Origin: Methylomarinum vadi
GTDB lineage: Bacteria; Pseudomonadota; Gammaproteobacteria; Methylococcales; Methylomonadaceae
Length of the DNA: 64,000 nt
NCBI RefSeq assembly: GCF_000733935.1
Contig: NZ_JPON01000001.1
Coordinates: 2,526,501-2,590,500, forward strand
Reading direction: 5' to 3'
Made by a program: the position numbers and the translations under genes. Below the pieces are notes generated by a model, which saw nothing but the letters and a program-made list of their open reading frames with translations, was not told where the DNA came from and did not search any database. Each line of letters starts with the position of its first letter. Within the stretch, counting starts at the first letter, position 1. This document shows positions 38,464 to 46,670 of this stretch, one piece after another.

Positions 38464-40846
38464 CGATCTAAAACTACCCGCCTCAGCCCTAAAACTCGAT
38501 ATCGATTCAAACTCCCTGCAAATCCCGGAAGTTCCGCGCCGCGATCACACCATTCTGGGACAGACGCGGGCCAAATCCGCCCTCAGTTTCGGCGTGGCGA
38601 TGGAATCTCCCGGTTACAATGTCTACGTCATGGGCGAACCCGGTACCGGCCGCCTGTCGCTGATCACCGATTATCTTCACAGCCATGCCGAACGCCAGGA
38701 AGCGCCATCCTCCTACGCCTATGTGGAAAATTTCGAAAACGGCCGTGAACCGGTGGCAATCGAGCTTCCCGCCGGACAAGGCCATACTTTCAGCAAGGAC
38801 ATCGAAAAACTGATCGGTAACCTGCTGGCCACTTTCCCGGCGGCCTTCGAAAGTCCCTCCTATCAACAGAAAAAAACCGCCATCGAGCGCCGCTTCACCC
38901 AACGCTACAACAGCGCGGTCGATCTGGTCGATGAAAAAGCCCGCGATATGAACGTGGCGCTGTACCGCGACAGCGAAACCATTACCTTTCTGCCGATTCG
39001 CGACAACAAGGCGGTGGACGAAGACCAATTCACATTATTGCCGCAAGCCGAACGGGAACAATTCCACAAGCACAGCGAGGAACTGGAGGAATATCTGGGC
39101 GATGTACTGTTGGAACTGCCGCAGTGGCGCCGTAAAATGGTCGAGGAGCTCAGGCAGCTGGATAAGGATACCATCAGCCTGGCAATCGAACCGCTGTTCG
39201 CCGATTTGACTAAAAAATACCAGAACATCGATGATGTCATCACCTATTTAGCCGAATTGAAAAAAGACCTGAGCGGCACCATCAGCGATTTCCTGATGCC
39301 GTCCCGCACCCAGGAGCATCCCGATAACAGCGCCAGGCGGCTGATTCTCAGCGAACAATACCTGCCCAACATCCTGGTCGATTGCAAGCAAGAAAGCGGG
39401 GCGCCGGTCATTTACGAACCGCACCCCATTTATCAGAATCTGTTCGGCCGCATCGAATATGTCAACGAACAGGGCACGTTGGTCACAAATTATCGCCGCA
39501 TCTGCCCGGGCTCGTTACACCGGGCCAACGGCGGCTACCTGATCCTCGACGCCGAAAAGGTGCTGACCTATCCGTTCGTCTGGGAAGGATTGAAACGGGC
39601 CTTGAAGGCCGGCAAGATCGAAATCGAATCGCCTTTCGCCGAACTGGGTATCAATACGATGACCTTGAAACCGGAGGTCATCCCGCTCAATGTCAAGGTG
39701 GTTCTGGTCGGCTCGCGCCATATTTACTATTTGCTGGAAGAACTCGACAGCGAATTCAACGAGATGTTCAGAGTGTTGGCGGATTTCGATAACCACATCA
39801 AACGCACTCCCGACAGCATCACCCAATTCGCCGTGCTAATGAGCCGGCAGGCCCGGGATTCGGGCGCCAAGCCCTTGACCAAAGACGCCATCGTCCGTCT
39901 CATAGAACACAGTTGCCGCCTGGCCGAAAACCAGAATCGCTTGTCGGCCAGAATCAACGATTCGCTGGAAATCATCGGCGAAGCCAATCTGCTCAGCGCC
40001 GGCAGCGGCACCGAGCAAATCGACAAGGAACATATCGAATTGGCATTGGCCGCCAGGGAAGCCCGAAACGGCCGCATTGCCGAGGAGATCCTCGAGGAAA
40101 TTCTCGATGGTACGATACTGATCGACACCGAAGGCGAAGCGATGGGCAAGGTCAACGGCCTGACCGTGCTGGAAGTGGGCGGCAGCAGCTTCGGCGCGCC
40201 AGCGCGCATCAGCGCCACCGTCTATCCGGGCTCGCGCGGTATCGTCGATATAGAACGCGAAGCCGAACTGGGCCAATCGATCCATTCCAAGGGCGTGTTG
40301 ATTCTGACCGGTTATCTCGGCCATAGTTACGCGCAACAGTTTCCCCTGGGAATCTCCGCCAGCATCGCGCTGGAGCAATCCTACGGCTACATTGACGGCG
40401 ATAGCGCCGCGTTGGCCGAATTCTGCTGCCTGATTTCCGCGTTGACCCGGATTCCGGTCAAACAAAGCTTCGCCCTGACCGGTTCGATCAACCAATACGG
40501 CGAAGTACAGGCCATTGGCGGCGTCAACGAAAAGATCGAAGGCTTCTTCAGTCTGTGCCAGGCGCGTGGCCTAGACGGTCAACATGGCGTCATCATTCCA
40601 GCCTCGAATCAACGCAACCTGATGTTGAAACAGGAAGTCATCCATGCGGTAAATGAAGGGAAATTCGACATTTATGCCGTTTCCACTGTCAACCAGGCCC
40701 TGGAATTGCTGATGGAACAGCCGGCCGGAAAAATGGACCAGGACGGTAATTATCCCGAGGGAAGCATCAACGCCAAAGTGGTCGCCCGCTTGAAGGAAAT
40801 CTCGGAAATGGCTAACGAAGCCGACAAGGAGCATGAAGAGGGATAG
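38456..40846 (+). CDS. Lon-like ATP-dependent protease (AAA_32 / LonB-related)
   Basis: A 796-residue protein with a divergent N-terminal AAA region and a C-terminal Lon protease domain. The P-loop reads GEPGTGRLSL, so the usual Lys is Arg. A long helical insertion follows (about 130-290), then RANGGYLILDAEKVL and the AAA core. The peptidase domain begins near VNGLTVLEVGG, with the catalytic Ser in YGYIDGDSAALAEF and the Lys in GGVNEKIEGFF. Related proteins are annotated as Lon-related or YcbZ-like; their substrates are mostly unknown. No transmembrane helix is visible, so it differs from archaeal LonB. The start at 38456 lies inside the 3' end of ribA. Confidence 0.9.
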   Translation: MDNDLKLPASALKLDIDSNSLQIPEVPRRDHTILGQTRAKSALSFGVAMESPGYNVYVMGEPGTGRLSLITDYLHSHAERQEAPSSYAYVENFENGREPVAIELPAGQGHTFSKDIEKLIGNLLATFPAAFESPSYQQKKTAIERRFTQRYNSAVDLVDEKARDMNVALYRDSETITFLPIRDNKAVDEDQFTLLPQAEREQFHKHSEELEEYLGDVLLELPQWRRKMVEELRQLDKDTISLAIEPLFADLTKKYQNIDDVITYLAELKKDLSGTISDFLMPSRTQEHPDNSARRLILSEQYLPNILVDCKQESGAPVIYEPHPIYQNLFGRIEYVNEQGTLVTNYRRICPGSLHRANGGYLILDAEKVLTYPFVWEGLKRALKAGKIEIESPFAELGINTMTLKPEVIPLNVKVVLVGSRHIYYLLEELDSEFNEMFRVLADFDNHIKRTPDSITQFAVLMSRQARDSGAKPLTKDAIVRLIEHSCRLAENQNRLSARINDSLEIIGEANLLSAGSGTEQIDKEHIELALAAREARNGRIAEEILEEILDGTILIDTEGEAMGKVNGLTVLEVGGSSFGAPARISATVYPGSRGIVDIEREAELGQSIHSKGVLILTGYLGHSYAQQFPLGISASIALEQSYGYIDGDSAALAEFCCLISALTRIPVKQSFALTGSINQYGEVQAIGGVNEKIEGFFSLCQARGLDGQHGVIIPASNQRNLMLKQEVIHAVNEGKFDIYAVSTVNQALELLMEQPAGKMDQDGNYPEGSINAKVVARLKEISEMANEADKEHEEG

Positions 40847-40984
40847 CCAGTCCATCACAGGCGACAATAGAGAAGGCTAGCCGCTGTTCAATCTGCAGTG
40901 TCGGCGTGTTCTTATGCTTGTAAACCTTGCAATCTGTAAAAAATGCGACAAATGGTCGCGCGACAATTAGTCGCATACCACAAC

Positions 40985-41560
40985 TAAACAACCACCCGCT
41001 CAAGCGGGTGGGTTCCAATAACGGACTGAAAGTCCGGATACGCGTCGACTAAACGACGCGTCTTAGTCGGGCTCCATCTTGAAATTATCGTTTGGATTAG
41101 GTTCAAAGTGATGCTCCAAATATTGCTTTATCATCTCATCAGTCATTTGCCCCACTGTGGCGCAAAAATAACCGCGGGCTCAAAAATGTCGACCCCAATA
41201 TCGCTTTTTCAAGTGCGGGAACTCTTCGAACAGATAGCTCGAAGTTCGTCCCTTGATTCGCCTCATGATTTCGCTTGGGGCCATAGTCGGCGGCGCACTC
41301 ACCAAAATGTGCACATGATCTTTGCTCACGACACCTTTGATAATCCGTATCTCAAAGGCTTCGCATGTCTGCCGCACCAAGTCTCTCACTCGTTCGGCTA
41401 TTTCATCCTTCAGCACTTTATAACGATACTTCGTAACCCAAACAAAATGATACTCAATTTGGTAAACCGTATGGCTGCCGTATCTATAGTCCATCGCCAC
41501 CTCCTTGGGCAAATTATCGCAGCTAAAGCTGACCGGCTAAAGCCGGTGGTTTAAACCTTA
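40985..41560 (-). mobile_element. IS200/IS605-type insertion element, decayed
   Basis: The element has a TnpA-type gene on the minus strand and subterminal hairpins at both ends, as is usual for this family, which lacks inverted repeats. Right-end hairpins are CACCCGCTCAAGCGGGTG (40993-41010), CGGACTGAAAGTCCG (41022-41036) and CGCGTCG/CGACGCG (41041-41060). The left-end hairpin is ACCGGCTAAAGCCGGT (41532-41547). Exact cleavage sites are not defined. No tnpB is present. It lies between the Lon-like gene and a strong terminator. Confidence 0.8.
41063..41494 (-). pseudogene. IS200-type transposase tnpA with a premature stop
   Basis: The frame starts MDYRYGSHTVYQIEYHFVWV with GGAGG just upstream, and carries the HUH motif in SKDHVHILVSAPP. 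After YWGRHF a TGA (41182-41180) replaces what is normally a Trp codon. Reading through it continues normally, ARGYFCATVGQMTDEMIKQY and on to KMEPD and a TAA at 41065-41063. The catalytic Tyr (in IKQYLEHH) lies after the stop, so the enzyme is inactive unless the stop is read through. Confidence 0.88.
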
Positions 41561-41641
41561 TGATGGATAATTAAAGACTAGAGCTAGGATTATATTCACT
41601 GATCAGCCACATGCGATCAAATTCATATATCCTTCTCTAAG

Positions 41642-41666
41642 TGCGGCCCTGCGGCCGCATTTTTTT
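41642..41666 (+). terminator. Strong plus-strand terminator
   Basis: TGCGGCC (41642-41648) pairs with GGCCGCA (41653-41659) with a four-base loop and is followed by seven T. It faces rightward although the next gene to the right is on the minus strand. It probably was the end of the ribA-lon transcript before the IS200-type element inserted between. Confidence 0.65.
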
Positions 41667-41699
41667 GCAATCAGGCAGAAGCCATCGGGTTCAAAGAGT

Positions 41700-41912
41700 T
41701 CAGCGCTTGAACCAATGTTTCAACCAACTTTTTCTATTAGCACCATTTGCAGTGGGCGCTTTCAATTTTGCCTCGATCGCTTCCAATGTCACGGATTCTT
41801 GAAGCCCCTCATAGTCGATTTCCTTGACTCGATGTCCCGTCAGCCGCAAAGCGCGTTTGACCAGCAGGTATTTGTTTCTCAGCAGCGCTCGTTGCAGGGA
41901 ACTGGCGGACAT
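41700..41912 (-). CDS. Small basic protein at the end of the TolQ/ZorA-like operon
   Basis: A 70-residue, strongly basic protein with no membrane span. It begins MSASSLQRALLRNKYLLVKR and ends KSWLKHWFKR; a helical middle (about 32-50) is acidic. It follows the MotB-like gene by 3 bases and so belongs to the operon, but I recognise no family. The short length makes it the least certain member. Confidence 0.55.
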   Translation of the reverse strand: MSASSLQRALLRNKYLLVKRALRLTGHRVKEIDYEGLQESVTLEAIEAKLKAPTANGANRKSWLKHWFKR

Positions 41913-41915
41913 CGG

Positions 41916-42776
41916 TTAATGCTCCAGGTATTTGTAGAACACCGACTCGATCGTCAGTAGGGTGGTCTTGAAGGCTTTTTTGCTGGTATTTGGATCGTCG
42001 TGGATACGAACGAAGTGCCGGCATTCATGGCTTTTGCTCCATTGGAAAATAGGCGCGGCCTTTGCCTGAAAGGCCCCTAAGGACAAAGTCTGCCCGGCCA
42101 ATTCAGCGGCGCCCGGCAATCTGGAGGCATCGGCGGCGCGGCTGTCCGGCCAGGCCGCCTCTACAGTGACGGTTTGTTCGTGGATGGTAATGCGGTAAAG
42201 ATACTGGATCGCTCCATTGTCGGGGTCAGCCCAGCAGGGCGGGTGATCCAGGCCGTTGCCTTTTAACTGTTGCTGAAGAAAATGCAGTTGGCCGCGCAGG
42301 TCCTGCTGTTCGCGTTGGGCGTTGCGGCTTTGTTCGATCAGTTCCTGCAAGGTCTGTTCGGGCGCCGTGTCCGGTTGCAACTCTTGTAATTGTCGCCTAA
42401 GTTGCGTCAGTTCTTGCAATTCCTGCCGCAAGCGGGTGTTGTCCGCCGCAAGCCGGTCCAGGTCGCCGGCCGCCTGCAATTTGGCAAAGGCCTGTTCCAA
42501 CAGTTCCCGACTGGCATCGCGACCCAACCCCGTTATGCGGCCGACCATGTCTTCTAGCAGACGCAAACGCTTGAACGAAGCGTCCAGGTCTTGCCTGGTT
42601 CTTTCGATTTGCCGTTCGAGTTCGTTGCTTTTCGACTTTTGCTGCTCCAATTCGACGCTTTTGTCATGCAAGGCGGCGGTACTGAGCAGCATCAACAAGA
42701 AGAACATCATGAACGCCAATTCGTTCAAGGTCATGCCGAACAGGAAGGAACGCCTGCCTTCGTATGACATCGTCAA
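41916..42776 (-). CDS. Single-span coiled-coil protein, MotB/ZorB-like partner
   Basis: A 286-residue protein. Near the N-terminus is one membrane helix (about 17-36, NELAFMMFFLLMLLSTAAL) with an acidic residue, Glu19, at its cytoplasmic edge, the place of the proton-binding Asp in MotB, ExbD and TolR. A long coiled coil follows (about 40-165, rich in Gln/Leu/Arg). The C-terminal domain (about 180-286) is globular and includes HECRHFVRIHDD. I do not recognise OmpA-type peptidoglycan-binding motifs there. The gene overlaps the TolQ-like gene by 4 bases (ATGA), as expected for channel subunits. Assignment as stator partner is inference. Confidence 0.65.
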   Translation of the reverse strand: MTMSYEGRRSFLFGMTLNELAFMMFFLLMLLSTAALHDKSVELEQQKSKSNELERQIERTRQDLDASFKRLRLLEDMVGRITGLGRDASRELLEQAFAKLQAAGDLDRLAADNTRLRQELQELTQLRRQLQELQPDTAPEQTLQELIEQSRNAQREQQDLRGQLHFLQQQLKGNGLDHPPCWADPDNGAIQYLYRITIHEQTVTVEAAWPDSRAADASRLPGAAELAGQTLSLGAFQAKAAPIFQWSKSHECRHFVRIHDDPNTSKKAFKTTLLTIESVFYKYLEH

Positions 42777-44245
42777 TCCTCCAGACGCTTGGACAAATAG
42801 TCGATACTGTCGACGAAATGCCGGTTCATCATCGCCATGGCGGTGCGCGAATGTTCCAGAATGGCCGCCATTTCCTGCTGATGGGTCTTGATCAATGCGA
42901 TGTCGGTGTCGGCCAAATTTCCCATCGCCTGGAGATTGCGCGTGTGTTGTTCGATGGCCTGATTAAAGGATTCCAGACGTTTGAATGCCGACGTGACATG
43001 CACGCCGAAATCGGAAATTTGCTTGATCGTCAGCTGGGTCTTGCTCAACGCTTCGGCGATGGTTTGCAGATCGCTGCTGATGCGGGCGCTGTTCTCCGTC
43101 TGACCGCTGATGCGGGCGAACAGCCCGACCACCTCGTCGCTGGCCTGATTCAGCCTGGCCGCGATGCGTTCGGTTTCATCCGGCAGTTGTCCGAACGAAG
43201 CCAATAACGTTTCGAAACGCTCGGCGGCGGCGGACGAACGCTCGGCCTGCTCGCCGATAGCCGCGGTGATGGCATCGCTCGCTTGCGCCAGCTGCTTGAA
43301 GCGCTCGACCAGCTGCACGAACTCCTCGCTGCTTAAATTATGCGCGGCAATGTTATCGTTGAAAGCTTCCAGCGAACGCCCCGAAGCGGTCAAGGCGCTG
43401 TTGAAATGGCCCAATTCCAACGTCATTTGCCGGTAATCCGCCTTAATTACCGTTTGCTCCTGAGCCAGGTCGCTTACAACCGTGCGGGTTTCGACGAGTT
43501 TCTCGTTTAACGCGGTCAGCGGCGCCTCCAAGCGGCGGGCGAAAATATCCTCGGGCAATTCCAGGCTTTCCAGTTTCTGCTGCAGCGCCTTGATCGTCTC
43601 TTCCATCGACCGATTGGCTGTTTCGCTTTGTTTCCGGAAAGCCTCGGCGCTTTGTTCCGCCTGTTCTCGAATCATCGCTGCAGTCTGGCTCATACTCTGC
43701 CCGGCATCCTCTAGCGCGCGACGGATAGCGCGCTGGGTTTCGTCGTGGGACAGTTCGAGCTGCATCGACAACGTCTTCGCCTTGCGTACGAAATCGTTGG
43801 CGGCCAGCTCGACCCCTTCGAGCATTTGCCGTTCGGCGCTGCGTAGGTCGACCTGGAAATTATTGATATAAATGCGCACCGCCAGGCCGAATATGGTCGT
43901 GGTCAGGGCCAGGCTGAAGTTGGCGATGATCGCATCCAACCCCAGACTGTCGCCGCGGTAATGGTAGAGCGAGACCACCAGTGCGATCAGCGTGAACAAA
44001 AAGCCGAGATAATAGACGCTGTCGGCGAATTGTTCGAGAAAGGGGCTGTCCTTGCCGCGCCGGTAACCGATAGCGGCGTAAAGCGCCATCAACAAGAGCG
44101 GTATCGCGACCGACAGCTGGTGATAGCCGAAGCTTTGCGGCAATACGATGCCGACGACGCCGAGTACCAGCGCCGCGAGAAATATCTTGCGGATATCGAG
44201 CACGTAACCGGCATGATGATCGGCTGAAGGCGGTTTTCCTAACAT
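42773..44245 (-). CDS. TolQ/MotA/ZorA-like membrane protein with a long coiled-coil tail
   Basis: A 490-residue protein with four predicted spans (about 21-39, 45-61, 75-94, 104-126). The last two read YYLGFLFTLIALVVSLY and FSLALTTTIFGLAVRIYI, the pattern of the proton-channel helices in TolQ, ExbB and MotA, including a T-T pair in the last helix. About 360 residues of heptad-rich coiled coil follow, on the cytoplasmic side if topology follows ZorA. That layout is like ZorA of the Zorya defence system, but the flanking genes are not zorC, D or E. Coupled to the single-span gene downstream and close to the VWA-like gene upstream. Function unknown. Confidence 0.68.
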   Translation of the reverse strand: MLGKPPSADHHAGYVLDIRKIFLAALVLGVVGIVLPQSFGYHQLSVAIPLLLMALYAAIGYRRGKDSPFLEQFADSVYYLGFLFTLIALVVSLYHYRGDSLGLDAIIANFSLALTTTIFGLAVRIYINNFQVDLRSAERQMLEGVELAANDFVRKAKTLSMQLELSHDETQRAIRRALEDAGQSMSQTAAMIREQAEQSAEAFRKQSETANRSMEETIKALQQKLESLELPEDIFARRLEAPLTALNEKLVETRTVVSDLAQEQTVIKADYRQMTLELGHFNSALTASGRSLEAFNDNIAAHNLSSEEFVQLVERFKQLAQASDAITAAIGEQAERSSAAAERFETLLASFGQLPDETERIAARLNQASDEVVGLFARISGQTENSARISSDLQTIAEALSKTQLTIKQISDFGVHVTSAFKRLESFNQAIEQHTRNLQAMGNLADTDIALIKTHQQEMAAILEHSRTAMAMMNRHFVDSIDYLSKRLED

Positions 44246-44249
44246 CGTC

Positions 44250-45065
44250 TCAACCGTCGATTTTCTCGATCAACGTGACTTTGCCGCCGATCGCATCGAT
44301 AAAATCGGCCCAGAAATAAGCATGGCGTTTGCTTTGCAGCTTTTCCGCACCGTCGCGGCGGACATACAGAATTTCCACTTCGGCCCCTTGCAAGTCGGTT
44401 CTGATACGCTGGAAATAGGGCGTATCCCTGAGTTTGGCGAAATCCATCTGGCCGCGATAATGCGACCATTCGGGAGTATGCTGCAACATATCGGAAACGA
44501 TGACGATTTTTTTCTTGGCCGATTTCGCAGCGGGAGGAAAGGCGCTGAGCGACACTACCTGTAAAATTTCCATGATCGGCGAATAGTCGGCATTGCCGGG
44601 TTGCATGAAGCCGGCAATGACCCTATCCAGCGGCTGTTCGAAGCGCTCCAGCCAACGCTGGCGGATCAATTTCGGATTTTCGTACCAGGCGTTGGCGTCT
44701 TCGCTGCTACGCGGCGCGCAGACCTCGAAATCCGGGGCGATAACCTCACGTTCGCGGTCGTCGATGACATAGAGCGCGATATGGGTACCCGCCTGCAACT
44801 GCGCCTTGAAGTGGGCGAAATAACGCTTGAGAAAGCGCTGTTGCACCAGATTATAGGCATCGGTTTTGTCGAATACCACCGCGACATAGGCCGGGCTACC
44901 CTGCATCGGACATAGCGTGGCGGCATCGAAACCCTGCTGCCGGCTCTGGCGGTCGTACCAAAAATAACCCAGGGCCGCGACCACGGCCAGCACCGCGATA
45001 ATCAGCGAACAGCCGAGCAGGTTCTTCAGTTGTGTCCGTTGTTGCCGACTGCGATACCGTGCCAT
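44250..45065 (-). CDS. Membrane-anchored VWA-like protein
   Basis: A 271-residue protein with one N-terminal membrane helix (about 14-36) and a large outer domain of alpha/beta type. AYVAVVFDKTDAYN (about 59-72) looks like the first strand of a von Willebrand A fold with a degenerate metal site (DxTD in place of DxSxS), and KKIVIVSDMLQ near residue 180 corresponds to strand 4 with its Asp. WADFIDAIGGKV is near the end. It sits between the four-span protein and the TolQ-like protein, so a sensor or adhesion role in the same complex is plausible. The metal-site residues visible are partial. Confidence 0.6.
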   Translation of the reverse strand: MARYRSRQQRTQLKNLLGCSLIIAVLAVVAALGYFWYDRQSRQQGFDAATLCPMQGSPAYVAVVFDKTDAYNLVQQRFLKRYFAHFKAQLQAGTHIALYVIDDREREVIAPDFEVCAPRSSEDANAWYENPKLIRQRWLERFEQPLDRVIAGFMQPGNADYSPIMEILQVVSLSAFPPAAKSAKKKIVIVSDMLQHTPEWSHYRGQMDFAKLRDTPYFQRIRTDLQGAEVEILYVRRDGAEKLQSKRHAYFWADFIDAIGGKVTLIEKIDG

Positions 45066-45071
45066 GATAAC

Positions 45072-46508
45072 TTACTCTTCTGCCTGCTTAGTTCGAGTAT
45101 GACGGAAATTCGGATCCATTTGCCGTAATTTGTCAAAAAAGAGCACATAAAGCTGCTCGATTTCGTTGGCCCGATGCTGGCAATAAGCGGGGAAATTCCT
45201 GAACAACTCCTGTTGCGCGTTCACCAACTCGATGTCGTCGTGGGCGCCACGCAAGATGAAAGTCCGCTTCGGCTCCCAATCGCTTTGAAAATAGTCGGGC
45301 GGCGGGGTCCGCCGGTGGGCCCGATTGATATCCCGGTAACGGTGGATCAAGGCATTGGCGCAGGTGATGAAATTGGCGATGCCGTGCTGGTATTCGGCGA
45401 TGAAGGCCTGCTTTTCCTCGACCAAATGGACCAGGCGGGTATGTTTCATCGCAACGGCCTGTTTCATGCGCTCCAACCTGCCCAGAAAATCGCGGCGAAT
45501 GGTTTCGATTTGCTCGATCACGTCGTCGCGCTGTTCCTCGTAGTTATCGAATAACTCCCGCAGCCGCCGGTGCAACTTGCCATATCCGGGATAAGGGTCG
45601 TCCCGTTTATAACCGTCGATCAACGCGAACACGGAAAACAACAGGCCCATGCAAAACAGCATCCAGGAATTGAAATCGGCCAACGTCAGCGGATTTTCCT
45701 TGAATTGTTGTAAAGCCTGGTTTCCGGCGCTGGCGGGATTGACCGCGAACAAGTCGCGGTAATGCGCCACCAACAGATTGAAGGCAACGGCGGCCCCACC
45801 GTAAATCAACAAACCGATGTAGGTACACAGGCGTTTCCACCAGGACACATGATTCTTGTAGCGAACTATCGTGCCAATGATGAAGAATGCCGTGGCGATA
45901 TTGATCGCGGCGATAATGACGGCTTGGGCGACGCCGCCGAGCAGGCCCAATTCCGAGCCCTCGGCGAAAAAATAACCGTTGCCGGCCGATTCGACCAGCC
46001 AGAAAAGCAGGATGATGGCGAAATTCAATAACTGCGAATCGGGATAATGAGGAATTCTGTCCAGCTTGTTGGCGCGGCGAAATTGGCGGAATTCGTCTTC
46101 CAGCTCGTCGCGTTCCCGCCTCAAGGTCTGCAACTCGCGAAACTCTCGGCTCATCAGGCTCTCTATTTCCAACTTGATGTGGTTGGTTTGGTTGGTGATC
46201 TCCGCGCGTTCGTCTTCCAAATGGGTATCGGCGATCGAGGTATTGCGGCGGCTCAAGCCATCGTTGGCGATTTTATTGATCACCGCCATGCGCTGCTCGA
46301 AATAATTCATGATTGCGCGTTCGTTGCCGTCCGGCGTGATCGCTTGCGTCGCCGGCAATTCCTTGCTTCCGGCCTGCATGGCTTTATGCTCCAACTCCAG
46401 TTCATCGTACAGCCGGTCAGGCGCGACCACGCAGGCGCTGGTCAGATTATTCGACGACAAACCGGGCGATGAAAGCAAGCGTGAAATTCTCAAGAACCAA
46501 TTATCCAT
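45072..46508 (-). CDS. Four-span membrane protein with flanking coiled coils
   Basis: A 478-residue protein opening the TolQ-like operon. After a variable N-terminus, an acidic/basic coiled coil (about 70-150) precedes four predicted spans (about 160-183, 190-216, 228-251, 280-300). A second helical region with coiled-coil features follows (about 315-400), ending in a basic tail. I chose the ATG giving MDNWFLRISRLLSS; an upstream TTG would add 14 residues. No family is recognised. The next gene to its right ends 163 bases away, so the operon may start here. Its topology suggests a scaffold or channel component of the complex. Confidence 0.6.
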   Translation of the reverse strand: MDNWFLRISRLLSSPGLSSNNLTSACVVAPDRLYDELELEHKAMQAGSKELPATQAITPDGNERAIMNYFEQRMAVINKIANDGLSRRNTSIADTHLEDERAEITNQTNHIKLEIESLMSREFRELQTLRRERDELEDEFRQFRRANKLDRIPHYPDSQLLNFAIILLFWLVESAGNGYFFAEGSELGLLGGVAQAVIIAAINIATAFFIIGTIVRYKNHVSWWKRLCTYIGLLIYGGAAVAFNLLVAHYRDLFAVNPASAGNQALQQFKENPLTLADFNSWMLFCMGLLFSVFALIDGYKRDDPYPGYGKLHRRLRELFDNYEEQRDDVIEQIETIRRDFLGRLERMKQAVAMKHTRLVHLVEEKQAFIAEYQHGIANFITCANALIHRYRDINRAHRRTPPPDYFQSDWEPKRTFILRGAHDDIELVNAQQELFRNFPAYCQHRANEIEQLYVLFFDKLRQMDPNFRHTRTKQAEE

Positions 46509-46670
46509 ATTCAGTGCGATGGGCCATGTTACCGATAAGTTCGAAGACAAACTGACATGTGAAATGTCAGGAAATTATTGCCGACTTCGAGCCAAGCGGA
46601 GCACGTCAATGATTAAAATATAGCCGAAGAAGGAATCAGCTGGAAAATTGGCGCGAAAAAAAAGATGGAA

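Noticed and set aside
41700-46508. A standard Zorya system
   Set aside because: Only ZorA/ZorB-like layouts are present; no zorC, zorD or zorE helicase or nuclease genes are nearby and no OmpA-type domain is seen in the single-span protein.
45072-46550. TTG start 14 codons upstream of the four-span gene
   Set aside because: No Shine-Dalgarno sequence before it and a normal ATG at 46508, so the longer form is not preferred.
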